Assembly: GCF_000350225.1 (NCBI RefSeq)
Contig: NW_005179211.1
Location: forward strand, 234,666-298,665
DNA: 64,000 bases
From: Chondrus crispus
Lineage: Eukaryota > Rhodophyta > Florideophyceae > Gigartinales > Gigartinaceae
Direction: 5' to 3'
The notes below the pieces were generated by a model, which was given only the letters and a program-made list of their open reading frames with translations, made no database searches and was not told the DNA's origin. How positions within the stretch are numbered: the first letter of the stretch is position 1; each line of letters opens with the position of its first letter. Positions 31,305-41,866 of the stretch are shown piece by piece. The translations under genes were made by a program, and so were the position numbers.

Positions 31305-34300
31305 GTGATTCCGGCGCAGGAAATAAGGGACGTCGTGGCTTCCGTATGCCCGACGCCCGAGAAGAAACCCCCGGAGCCCCCCGTAGGCTCTAAGCTGCGG
31401 GAGGACCGCGAACCGCCCAAGGACGCGACTTGTCGTGCGGACGTCAACGAACAACAGACGTCCCGAGACCAAGGAAGAAGGGCGCGTAAACGCGGAAAGA
31501 GCCGTCGCCGACGCCCCAGGCGAAACGACCTCGCGAATCAGACCGCGCCGATGGTTGTCGACGGCGTCATCTGCTTGATGACGTCGAAGATATATAATGT
31601 CCTCGGCTCGATCGCCACGGAGGACAACGCGTTCAAGCCCCACACTATCGCCGTTGATACGTGCTCGGGATACAATTTGGTGAGGAAGGCCGACCTTCCT
31701 CCCGACTGGACGCGTTACGTAATACGCGACGCGCCTCTGCCCCGGCTGGCAGGCGCGAATAGCAACCCGCTCAAGCTTAGCGCGGTTGTCCGGTTGGCCG
31801 TCCGGCTCCGGAACACGACGTTCCGAGTTCCGTTCGTCGTCGCGGACCAGCTCGCGGTTCCCGTTCTCCTTGGGACCGCGTTCATTGACGCGCACGTGCG
31901 TCGTATCGATGTCGACGCACAGAAGCTTGAACTCCGTCAAGGTGGCTCCATTGCCATTGTCGACGGGAGGGGGGAGCCGTCTCCCCCGACCAGACGACAA
32001 GGCCGTCAGACGAGCCGAGCTGACGTACGCGAAGAAGCCCCGCAGGCGATCCGTATTGCCCGCTGGGTTACCATCCCCGCGATGTCACAAGCTCGCGTAC
32101 GGGTGACGACCGCGGGGAAAGGGCTCGTCTTCTTGGAGCCAAAGCCGTCGCTTCAGCACCGCCTCGGGGTGAGGTTGACCAACGGCGTAGCCGAGGTCCT
32201 ACCGCACCAGACCTTCGAGGCCGTCGTCGCGAATTTTTCGCGTTGCACAAGGCGGCTACCAAAGCACACCGTCGTTGGCTACGCGAAACGAAACCCCCTC
32301 GCGATCCTAACGCCCGAGCGCCGGGTCGCGGAGGAGATCGCGCACGCGTTGCACCTTACCGACTTGGACGACCAAGTCGGTGAGGTAGGAGCTGGCCGAC
32401 CAAGCTCCGCCGAGGAGGTGATCGCGAACGCGGAGGTACGATCCGCGGAGTACCCCTCGCCGACGGAGGGCACTGTACGCGTACCAGATAAGGATCCCAA
32501 AAATCCCGCCACGGATTGGGAAAAGGGAGTGGATTTGTCATACATCAGTGATGACAGGTTACGCGGACAAGTCCTCGAGATGCTACGCAAGCACTCGGGC
32601 TTGTGGGACGGTACGCTCGGAACGATCCGAGCGACGGAACACCGTATCCCCCTCGAGCCAGGCACGAAGCCCATCCGCTCGATGCCCTATCGGAAGGGGC
32701 CCGCGATGCGCGAAATGGTCGCGAAAGAGGTCCACAAGATGCTGAATGCGGGAGTCATCGAACCCGCCAGCACCGAGTGGGCCTCTCCGGTAGTCCTAGT
32801 TCCAAAGAAGGACGGAACCCTTCGGTTCTGCGTGGACTACCGGCGCGTGAACGCGAAGACGCTAGCGGATTCGTATCCGCTGCCGCGTATGGACGATTGT
32901 ATAGATTCGCTGGGCGACGCAGCAGTCTTCACGACGCTAGACTGCAACTCCGGCTACTGGCAGATACCAGTCGCGCCGGAGGACCGTGACAAGACGACGT
33001 TCACCACGCACATGGGGACTTTTCGCCACCTACGGATGCCGTTTGGGCTGAAAGGGGCACCGGCCACCTTTCAGCGCGCGCTCGACATCATCCTCTCAGG
33101 CGTCCGTTGGCAGATCTGCCTCGTCTATTTGGATGATGTCATCGTCTTTTCGCGTACGCACGAGGAGCACGCGAAACACCTCGACACTGTCTTGAGCCTG
33201 TTGGGGAGCGCTGGCATCTCCCTCAAGCTCAAGAAGTGTAGCTTCTTTCAGCCCAAGGTCCATTACCTGGGGCACGTTATATCCCCAGGTAAGCTCAGCG
33301 TCGCGGAGACCGCAGCCGACGCGTTCGGGACGTTCACGTTCCCGAGGACGCTGACGCAGGTGCGCTCGTTCCTCGGGGCGTGCAACGTCTACCGCCGCTT
33401 CGTCAAGGGATTCGCGAAAATCGCCCGTCCACTGACGGATATGACGCGTAAGGATGCCGACCCCGACTTCGACCATCCCACCGAGTCGCAACTACACGCG
33501 TTCGAGGAGCTCAAGTCGCGGATGCTCGCCCCACCTATACTCGCGCTTCCGCGGTATGGACGACCGTACATGATAGATACGGACGCGAGCGCGTATCAGC
33601 TTGGCTGCACGCTGTTGCAGGAGCACGACGGGTCCAACGACTGGCGCCCCGTCGGCTACTGGTCCTACTCGCTGAACGACAGCGAGAGGAACTACAGCGC
33701 GACTGAACGCGAGTGTTTCGCCGTAGTGTGGGCCGTCCGCACACTACGACCGTACGTAGAAGGCACCAAGTTCACCGTCCGTACGGATCACGACGCGTTG
33801 AGGTGGCTCATGTCCCTCACCGAAAGTTCCGGAAGACTCACGCGTTGGCGGCTACGTCTGGCTGAATACGACTTCACCATTCAGTACCGCCCCGGACGCG
33901 TGCATCAGGTTCCGGACGCGTTATCGCGTCTCATCTCGCCGAGGGTCGCCGACGACCCTCGACCAGTCGTCGAGGTGGATGACGACATTCCCACCTTCGA
34001 CGCGGGCACTACAGTACGCGACGTCTCGGACGAGCTCGTGGATCACGTCTGCACCGCGAAGTGTGACCACAAGACCGTCCAGGTGCTCGTCACCACGCGG
34101 AAGCACACCGAGACGCAAAGAAGAACGCGTGCCCGAGCACGCGACGAGCCAAGGGGCGATGACGAAGCCCCGGCTCTAGAAGGACCCCACACGCTGTGGG
34201 AGGAGACCGAAGAATTTGACGCGATCGATATAGAACGCGTAGAAGGCAACGAAGCGGACGCGTCTGACTCCCCGGTCGCCCCACCGCAGGACGACCTGCC

Positions 34301-35798
34301 GGCCCCTCTTACGATAGAGGAGATATCCGAGGAGCAACGCGTTGACGACTTCTGCCAAACGTTATTAGCAAGACAGTCTGAGTCCAAGGACTCCGCGTTC
34401 TTCGAGGACCACCAAGGGGTGCTGAGGCGCAGACACCCCTTCGACCCTGACATCGTTCAGGTGGTGGTGCCTCGGACCTTACGTGCTCGCTTGCTGCGGC
34501 TCTGCCACAACCCGGCCATCGCGGGACACCCGGGGCAGAACCGCATGTACCAAACGCTCCGTCGCGAATATTATTGGCCACATCTGGCCGCGGACGTCGC
34601 GTCTACCGTGCGAGGGTGCCGTACCTGCGCGATGAATCGCGTTAAATTACGGAAACATCTCAACCGATTGAGACTGTTCCCCGCAACGCGTCCGCTGGAG
34701 AGTCTCGCGATAGACATCCTGGGACCACTCCCGAAGACCAAGGCAGGGAAACGATTCCTCCTGGTCATAACGGACCGCTTCACGAAGCTCACACAAGTCG
34801 TCGCGCTTCGAACCATCACCGCGTATACGGTCGCGATCGCGTTCTGCGACGCGTGGGTCTTCAAGTATGGCGTGCCGCGTTCGCTATTATCGGACAACGG
34901 TCCGCAATTTAACGCGAAGTTCTTCCAGAGTGTGTGCCGCGTCCTGGGGATAACCAACATGTACACCTCCGCGTACCATCCCCAGACGAACGGGCAGGTT
35001 GAACGCTACAACCGGACGATCCCGTCAATGCTTCGTAACTACGTGAACGAACATCAGGACGATTGGGACGTGTACGTGGGGCCGTTGACTTACGCGTACA
35101 ACTCCCACGTACACCGAACTACGCGTACGACACCTTTCGAGCTCGTGCTTAGCAGACCCCCGCCGGAGTTCTCTCTCCGCAGAGTCGACGGGGACGCTCC
35201 CCCTCCGGATAGGGGGACGCAGCGGGCAGAGTTCCTCAAGACCCTCGACGCGACAATACAGAAGGCCTACGGAAGCCTGCGCCGTACGCAGGCCCGTTAC
35301 AAACGCGACTTCGATAAACGCGTTCGAAGGATCAACGCGCGCCTCAAGCCCGGTGACTACGCGTATGTCAACCCCACTGACGGGTCGAAGACGTCGAACA
35401 AGCTCGCGTCACCGGCCGTTGGACCATACCGCATCTTGGCTAACGACCGACGCACGATCACGATCGATCGTGATGGGGTGACGGAGCGCGTCTCCGCAGA
35501 CCGCTGCGTGTACGCGCCGCCCCCTGCAAACGCGCCACGCGCAAGTACTACCACCCCGGGTGACCTTGCTGACAAGGTCACCGAGGGCACACGGTACGCC
35601 GTCGAACGGCTACTGAAACATCGCGTGATGGGAGACGGAACTATCGAGTTCCTCATCAAGTGGGCGGATTACAACACGCCCACCTGGACCGCAAGAACCC
35701 ACGTGCCGGAGGAGCTAGTGTCGCGCTACGCTCAGCGACTCCGGACGCGTACAGGGCGAGACCTCTCCTCGGAGGTGAACGCGGACGTTCACTGTTAA
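31305..35798 (+). CDS. pol: GypC Pol polyprotein, intact, 1497 codons
   Basis: The only uninterrupted pol of this family in the window. Order with rough residues: basic leader 1-85 (RRARKRGKSRRRR); protease near 117 with VDTCSG in place of DTG/DSG; RT about 420-680 with YLDD near 607; RNase H about 750-880 (DTDASAYQLGC, RTDHDALRWL); integrase with H-x5-H and CRTC near 1066-1105 and D-D-E at about 1134, 1196 and 1232; chromodomain-like end 1430-1475 (YAVERLLKHRV...FLIKWADY). It replicates RNA to DNA and inserts it. It starts 137 nt after gag in another frame. The frame begins at a GTG where GypB has an ATG nearby; the first in-frame ATG is 31551, so the start signal may be lost or unconventional. 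Confidence 0.95.
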   Translation: MIPAQEIRDVVASVCPTPEKKPPEPPVGSKLREDREPPKDATCRADVNEQQTSRDQGRRARKRGKSRRRRPRRNDLANQTAPMVVDGVICLMTSKIYNVLGSIATEDNAFKPHTIAVDTCSGYNLVRKADLPPDWTRYVIRDAPLPRLAGANSNPLKLSAVVRLAVRLRNTTFRVPFVVADQLAVPVLLGTAFIDAHVRRIDVDAQKLELRQGGSIAIVDGRGEPSPPTRRQGRQTSRADVREEAPQAIRIARWVTIPAMSQARVRVTTAGKGLVFLEPKPSLQHRLGVRLTNGVAEVLPHQTFEAVVANFSRCTRRLPKHTVVGYAKRNPLAILTPERRVAEEIAHALHLTDLDDQVGEVGAGRPSSAEEVIANAEVRSAEYPSPTEGTVRVPDKDPKNPATDWEKGVDLSYISDDRLRGQVLEMLRKHSGLWDGTLGTIRATEHRIPLEPGTKPIRSMPYRKGPAMREMVAKEVHKMLNAGVIEPASTEWASPVVLVPKKDGTLRFCVDYRRVNAKTLADSYPLPRMDDCIDSLGDAAVFTTLDCNSGYWQIPVAPEDRDKTTFTTHMGTFRHLRMPFGLKGAPATFQRALDIILSGVRWQICLVYLDDVIVFSRTHEEHAKHLDTVLSLLGSAGISLKLKKCSFFQPKVHYLGHVISPGKLSVAETAADAFGTFTFPRTLTQVRSFLGACNVYRRFVKGFAKIARPLTDMTRKDADPDFDHPTESQLHAFEELKSRMLAPPILALPRYGRPYMIDTDASAYQLGCTLLQEHDGSNDWRPVGYWSYSLNDSERNYSATERECFAVVWAVRTLRPYVEGTKFTVRTDHDALRWLMSLTESSGRLTRWRLRLAEYDFTIQYRPGRVHQVPDALSRLISPRVADDPRPVVEVDDDIPTFDAGTTVRDVSDELVDHVCTAKCDHKTVQVLVTTRKHTETQRRTRARARDEPRGDDEAPALEGPHTLWEETEEFDAIDIERVEGNEADASDSPVAPPQDDLPAPLTIEEISEEQRVDDFCQTLLARQSESKDSAFFEDHQGVLRRRHPFDPDIVQVVVPRTLRARLLRLCHNPAIAGHPGQNRMYQTLRREYYWPHLAADVASTVRGCRTCAMNRVKLRKHLNRLRLFPATRPLESLAIDILGPLPKTKAGKRFLLVITDRFTKLTQVVALRTITAYTVAIAFCDAWVFKYGVPRSLLSDNGPQFNAKFFQSVCRVLGITNMYTSAYHPQTNGQVERYNRTIPSMLRNYVNEHQDDWDVYVGPLTYAYNSHVHRTTRTTPFELVLSRPPPEFSLRRVDGDAPPPDRGTQRAEFLKTLDATIQKAYGSLRRTQARYKRDFDKRVRRINARLKPGDYAYVNPTDGSKTSNKLASPAVGPYRILANDRRTITIDRDGVTERVSADRCVYAPPPANAPRASTTTPGDLADKVTEGTRYAVERLLKHRVMGDGTIEFLIKWADYNTPTWTARTHVPEELVSRYAQRLRTRTGRDLSSEVNADVHC

Positions 35799-37288
35799 GG
35801 AGAGGGCCCTTAACCGCTACTTTACGGCTAAACTAGCCCCTCGCGGTTAGAATCACGTTACGCGTACGAAAGGACAGGTGTTGCAAATGCAGGGAGACAC
35901 AAGACATCGCGAGTCGACAGAACGGTATGGACAAACGGGCCCGGTCACGCGACGCAAAAAGGCCGAACGGTACCAAAAGCCGGCAGAGACCCGCCGCCTT
36001 GAAAATAAGAATACGAAACGAAGGCGGGGTAACATGTTGCCCTATTAGCGGAATAGCGCGATTATCCACGTTCTCTCGGGCCAGGAAGACGCCTCGATCG
36101 AGGACCCACGGCCGTCGGTGCCGAAGGGTTGCGTCACACGCGTGTGAGAACATGGACGGAAAAGTAAGTCCCAGTTGGGGGCCTAACACGCGTAAGAATT
36201 CGCCACAGGGACCCGCGCGGAGACGCGAAGCTACGCGAAAGCAGAAAGGGAAGGGGGCTGGACGAACACCAATCACTGTACCCTGAGAGCAATATACCGA
36301 GAAGGCACCGCCGCCCGCCGCAGACACTACTGTCAATCACCGGCGGCGCCCCCAAAAATAATCGGTGAAATACATTCGGGGGAGACACTGTACGCCAAAT
36401 CATGCGCACCGCGGCCTCAGCAACGATCCGCCGCCGCCCCGGAAATAATCAAAAAAAAGGGGAGTAATTTACAGTGAAGCAATGCGCACGTGTGCACGTG
36501 CGCAGGCGACCGACAGGACGGGTGGGGGAGCGACACGCAATCGGACAGCGAAAAGCAGCGTGTGCGACGCGTTGCCCTTCGGTGGGGTACGAACCACGTT
36601 GCACGAGAGGGGGAAGGGTAAGAGCGTCGGCACCGGCCTCCCTCTGCCCCATCGCAATGGCGGCCCCCGCGCACGCCGCACGGGGCGAACTACGACGAAG
36701 ATTCCGCGCTTCGCCTCGCCCGCTCATACGCGCCGAGAGCTTCATCGCGCAGTTAACGTCGACGAAATCATCGCGTCGTCGCCACGCGGCAACGCGCGGA
36801 CGCGCATACCACAGAGCGCCTCCGCCGGTCAGCCGCGTGGCTGCACGCCTCCGCCACCGCGTGCGCGCTTTCACCGCGGCCGGAGAACAGGCGTAACGCG
36901 ATAGGGGACCTCGGATGGCGACCCCGTACACTTCCTGCCGCCCTTCCCGATGGGGCGGAGAGGAGAACGTGTATCAGGGGACCGCGCGCAAGGCACCCCC
37001 GCGATGCACGGGGGACTCGATAAGGCCGTAACGCGAAAAATTAGAGTCACCACGGGCGCGGCGAAGCGAACCACGCCCGCGCCTCGGTCAGACGACACAG
37101 ACGCGCAGCCCACGACAAGTACAGGACGACCTCTGAGGGGACGAGCTCAGCCACGCGAAGGGACGCGACCGCGCGGAATCCCGCTCGGGGTGCGAAGGCG
37201 GGGGGGAGACGACTCCTCCCCGACGTTTTATTGTACGCACCGCCACGCTCGCGCGCTCGCCGACGCAAGAAGAGGGGGGGCCGCGACG
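35799..37288. other. GypC non-coding region between pol and antisense ORF
   Basis: No gene seen. The first part aligns with GypB after its pol stop, and about 36350-36700 aligns with GypB 11900-12260, including the double E-box CACGTGTGCACGTG at 36487-36500, itself the core of a longer inverted repeat (TGCGCACGTG/CACGTGCGCA). Confidence 0.6.
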
Positions 37289-39648
37289 CTAGCGACTAGC
37301 GTCATTAGACGGCACTGTAGATTCCGGACCATAGTGGCCCAGAGGACAGTACCCCGGGTATCGCCGGACCTCCGTGGCCATCGATGCTAGGCTGGGCAGC
37401 GCGAGGCGCGCCGTGGGACCGCCCGTACGCACGGCGGAGTCGCCCGGAGCCAGGCCGCCGGTTGGGGGCGAGTCGGTCCCATAATTCGCGTAAGGATCGC
37501 GGACCGCCGGAGGAGCCAGAACGCGGTCAGGAGCGTGGACCTGGGGCGCCACCGCGGATCGGGCGGAACGCAAGCCGTCCCGCTCACGTCGGTAGCGGTC
37601 GCGGTCGTACAGTACGCGTTCGTATGCCTCCGTCTGGCGCTCGGACACCTCGCGCAAGGACATCAGCTCGCGATTTACGCGCTGCAGCTCCGACGTCTGT
37701 ACACCGAGGTCGTCCCGAAGCCGCCGCGCCTCGTCACTTCTGGCCACGAACCAGCTTCCCAGGGTCGCAATCAACGAGCCCACGGTCCAGGTACGACGAC
37801 CCACCGACCCCAAGGCACGCGTCAGCTCGGGGATGGCTGCAAGCTCGCTTTGGGACAGTACGAGATCGCGTACGAGACCCCCGATCGCTGTCCCCTCATC
37901 CGCGGCGTCCAGAGGGGGGACCGGCAGGACAGGCACAGGGCGGGACGCTCCCCCTGTATAGTCGCGTGGGTTGGCAACCGATGCCGCCCGGAAAGGGGTT
38001 GACCCCACGTCAATGGGAGCAGCGCCCACCGCGTCTAGGTCTCGGTAACGCTTACGCCGACCACGCCGGCTCTCGGAACCAACTCCCCCCCGCTTGCCGG
38101 TGCTGCCGACGACCGGCGAGATCGGGGAAGGACGCGCCACGAAAACGTCAGCAGTCGGGTTGTACGTGAGAAAGGAACTCCGGACACCAGTGGTGTAATC
38201 CATCCAGGATCTGCGGTGCTGTGCGCTGACGTCACCCGCGCGGATCATTAGCCCGACAGCCTGCTCGAATGTCCACGGGACATGCGACGAGCCTCGCTCG
38301 GAGGGATGCACCGACGCGTCGGGAAGGCTTGTCACGAGTCGCTCGAAGTGGGTGACGGTTTAAAGCGGTTGGAGGAACACTCGCGCGTTAACGTGTACCT
38401 CCGCCATGAAGGCGCAACACACGGACCAAGCCCACTCACGCTGACAATTGTACGCGAGTCGCGAGCGGCCTGGGTGTTGAGAGTCCGCACACGCGAAGCC
38501 AAAATGCTTCAAGACGGGCGGCAGGAGGGGATGAACCCCTAACGAGGGGAAGCTCTCCCTGACGTCCAGGGGGAGGACCGGGAAGTCCCCCGACGACAAG
38601 CCCGACGCGAAGGCCGCGGAAGGAATAATACGGCCGTCCGCCTCGTCCGGATGCCGATAGGCAGACCAGTCGTGGTGCGCGAATCCCACCGCGTGGAGAC
38701 GCATCAGGGAACAAGAGGACTTCTGCAATGCCACGCGCGGCTTCGAGTGAACGTAGGGACGGGGGAATACGTACAGCCCCGTCACCTCGGGCAGGACGAA
38801 GCGACGTGAGCCGTCCTGTCCGGGACCGAATAGGAACCATCCCATTCGGTCCACGTATTCCACTTCCGCGGCACTGTAGGCGAAGGTGCGGTCGCCGGGC
38901 AGCTCATCCGGGAGCTGGTAGCCCGACCCGCCGCCCTCGGTCATCAGACGGTGTAGGACCGAGGACGCCTCCTCCAGCCCACCAGCGTTGTACACTTTGA
39001 GCACGCGCGCAAGGTCGGGACGAAGCCAGGCACGAGCAGCCAACTCCTCGACGGTAACTCCTGCGCGAGCACGGCGCCGCCAGGGGTACCGTAGTTCGCG
39101 AATACCGAGAAGAGGGGCTTCTGACGACGGAGACCCGAGCCACTGCGTAGCGGAGGGCCGCTCCTCCACGCCCGCTTCGACCGCGGGGCGAGCCGCCCCC
39201 CCTGCACCGGCGGCCATCCGCAACTGCCGTCCGTGCCAAGCGAGCCTACAGTAGGCTGGTAGGGTGGGGACGCGCCCCCCGCGTCACGCACCACCGCCAA
39301 CGGAAGAAGGGCGGCGGCTTCACTCGCCCCGGTCGCAGGGGCGGCGCGGCGGGCATCGACACCAGCGGACGCCGGGCGGAACGCCACGGCCGGCCTCACG
39401 GGGGCCCGCGGCGGAGGCACCAACTCGACGGAAACTGTAGATGAGCGACGCTTTTGGAACGGAGAAGCGGGAGCTGAGGCGGCGCGGGTCGTCGCACCGC
39501 CCGCCATACGCATGCCGGGTAGCGCGTTCGACGAACCCGGACCGTCCGCAGCGGGGATCTCGACGACAGGAGCCCCCTGCTCAGCCGGTTCAACGGCGGG
39601 GTCGACAAGCGACGTCAGCGACGGACCCTCCGGCGGGTAGGCGTTCAT
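37289..39648 (-). pseudogene. GypC antisense ORF, one stop and one frameshift
   Basis: Homologue of the GypB antisense ORF. ATG at 39648 (MNAYPPEGPS) starts the Ala/Pro-rich part; a frameshift near 39220 moves to the frame of the conserved middle (PGDRTFAYS, RPYVHSKPRVALQKSSCS, SLGVHPLLPP, QREWAWSVCCAF); a TAA at 38357-38359 interrupts it once; the rest runs to 37289 with SRRGRRKRYRDLDAV, a coiled coil and RYPGYCPLG. Since gag and pol are intact, this product may be dispensable in cis or supplied in trans. The strong match to GypB supports real coding function in the ancestor. Confidence 0.8.
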
Positions 39649-39961
39649 GACGAGGTACCCCGCGACACGATGCACCGACGTAAGTACAGCAAGGGCAGCG
39701 CGGGAAGAGACGCGAAGAAGATGGTAAGAAGAACGACCCGGGGCGGCAAGAAACGAAACGCGACAACGCGAGGGCCGGGGGGACGCAACGCCCAAAAACG
39801 GGGCGGGCGGGACACGAAGGACCGCCGTGTGCGACTAGCGGGGAGCGAAAGGCACCGAGCTCGAAAGGAAAAGGGGTCACGAGAGCGGACTTGGACGGCG
39901 ACGGTAAAACACGGGGGCGAAAAGGGACAGGACAGTCAGGATGCATCCGCCTCAAGCCCAG

Positions 39962-39981
39962 GGTGAACGCGGACGTTCACT
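39962..39981 (+). repeat. Second copy of the pol 3' end before the GypC 3' LTR
   Basis: GGTGAACGCGGACGTTCACT, which ends the GypC pol ORF near 35774, recurs here only 16 bp before the 3' LTR. Inside it is the inverted repeat GTGAACG-N4-CGTTCAC. This may be a recombination scar from a copy in which pol lay next to the LTR. Confidence 0.7.
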
Positions 39982-39997
39982 CTTGGGGCGGCGGCCG

Positions 39998-40715
39998 TGT
40001 AGCATGAGCGCAGATCAGAATTAGATTTAGAATTAGATCGCGCGAGCGCACACACGTGTACTGTCAGGACTGTCGGGACGCCCGCACACACGTGTACTGT
40101 CAGGACTGTCAGGGCGCGCGCACACACGTGTACTGTCAGGACTGTCGGGACGCCCGCACACACGTGTATCATCGGCGCGCGCGCGCACACGTGTATGAAC
40201 AGCGCTACAGTAGCTGAGTACGGTAGCTCAGCACTGTAACGCGCTACAGTGCAGTACGGACTGCACTGTAGCCCTGTATGATAGACGCGACAGACGCGTA
40301 ATTGTATATTAAACCACGGGAACCGACGGCGGCGGAGGGAAGGCAAGCATCGGCTTGGCCAGACCCTCACCGTCGGCTAACCCGGAACGCTTACTCTAAC
40401 TCGCGCACGCTCTCTCTGTTCGCGTTTTAGAGTACAAGGACACGGGTAGCGGACGCGTACGTGCGCGTGTGAGCTAGGATCCGCCTCCGCCCGTCGGCAC
40501 TGGAGCGTCACCCAGTGCCGCACCGGGGCGTCGAGGCGTCGATCCACTCTACCGCGTACATTAACGCGTTCGCGACCCGACCCGCTCTACCACCGCTACC
40601 GGCCCGTGTCCTTCCTCACGCGTTGCTTACTGGTCCTTTCTGTTCTTCTCGCGTTCTACAGGGCCTCTTACGCGGACTGAGCATACACCCCTGTCGTTGG
40701 GGTGTTTATGCTACA
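39998..40715 (+). repeat. GypC 3' LTR, 718 bp
   Basis: TGTAGCATGAG...TATGCTACA with four 36-bp-spaced CGTGTA sites (40055, 40091, 40127, 40163) instead of eight. The length difference from the 5' LTR, 144 bp, is exactly four units. About ten substitutions separate the two LTRs elsewhere. Confidence 0.95.
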
Positions 40716-41866
40716 AGGCAGACCATCCAATTCATCTTCGGCTCCATCCGGTAGCTTGGTGAGTCCCAAATCAGGTTCAAATGGTGGCCGGCCAAGAGTC
40801 GACATGACAAATTCATTGTCGCTTGTCGTAGACGAGCCAGGTACAGCCTCAGAGTCGGAGGTGAAATCCTCACTATCAGTTGTGGCTGCACTCCATGAAA
40901 CGTGTTCCACATCCATGTTGAGGCCTTGTCTGGTGGTATCCTCACCTACTGTCATCTGCACAAGTTGCTTACCAAGATCATGCATGCCTGTAGTCCCTCA
41001 AGGGTCGGAAGCCCTATGATCAGATCGAACGGCGATCCTTTCACGACTAGGAAGACCAACTTCACGATAAGCTCACCAAACGATGTTGGTATCTGACGAA
41101 GCGATCCCAGGCAGGGCGCATTAGCACCATCTGTCACCTTGATATGCTTCTCAGTCGGTTGCGGGGAGAGGCAAAGCTTAGACGCCAACTTTGGCGAGAT
41201 TATGTTCGGTACGGCCCCAGAATCTAACAGGGCTTGAGTTTCCGTCCCATAAACCTTCACAGTTACCAGCCGCAGCCTTCGAGACTTCGTATCGTCGTGA
41301 CCTGCGAAAGCACGGCCATGGACTCTTTGTTTCGCAAACAAGCGGCCTATCTCCTTCCTCGCCACTTCTGCATCGCCTCGAACAAGCTGCCCGAAAGTGA
41401 GTCCGGAAGATGCGTTTGCAAGCTCCGAAGCGACATTATACTTCCTCACATACTCCTGGAGGGATGTTTTTCTGGTCACTTTCTTCGCGCCCGGCCTGAA
41501 GTTGCAGAGCCCTCTTTTGCATCTCGAATGGTACAGGTGGGTTCAGAAGCCTGGGAATGGACACCTCCTCCCGCGTTTTGGGCTGCTTGGGAAAAGGTTC
41601 CCCGTCTGCGTTTCTCTTAGTGACAGCCACGACTTCTCCGTCGTTCGCCTCGTCAAATAGGTGACGTGGGCATTTCCTGCACCTTCTATCGCAGGTGCTG
41701 TGGACTGAGTCGTGGCTCCTACCCTCGGCAGTGCCGTTCTAAGCCTAGTCCAGCACGTCTCCTTTTCATGACCAAGCTTCCCATAATTCGAACAACGAGT
41801 GTCTCGGCGCGGATTAGAAGGGCGTCGGCTGGCTCCATGCCCCGGTTCCCTGCAGAATGAGCAGGT
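40716..41866 (-). pseudogene. GypE protease region and zinc knuckles, decayed
   Basis: Reverse strand. After the gag stop, the frame encodes two damaged CCHC knuckles (CSFCREPGHGASRR, last Cys now Arg; CSNYGKLGHEKETC, second Cys now Tyr). A retroviral-type aspartic protease follows at 41479-40952 with ALLDSGAVPN and LIIGLPTLEGL. A frameshift near 40985 leads into an acidic stretch that is cut by the GypC LTR at 40716. RT and everything downstream are absent. Protease plus CCHC knuckles indicate a Ty3/gypsy-like element. Confidence 0.75.

Larger units (their letters stand above)
27644..40715 (+). mobile_element. GypC: Ty3/gypsy element with intact gag and pol
   Basis: LTRs of 862 and 718 bp (27644-28505, 39998-40715), PBS identical to GypB, intact gag and pol, and a degraded antisense ORF. 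It is a close relative of GypB. The flanking pentamers differ (ACGTG on the left, AGGCA on the right), the left neighbour is GypD and the right neighbour is GypE, and the LTRs differ by about ten substitutions plus four repeat units. An unequal exchange between two insertions of this family explains this better than one simple insertion. Confidence 0.9.
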
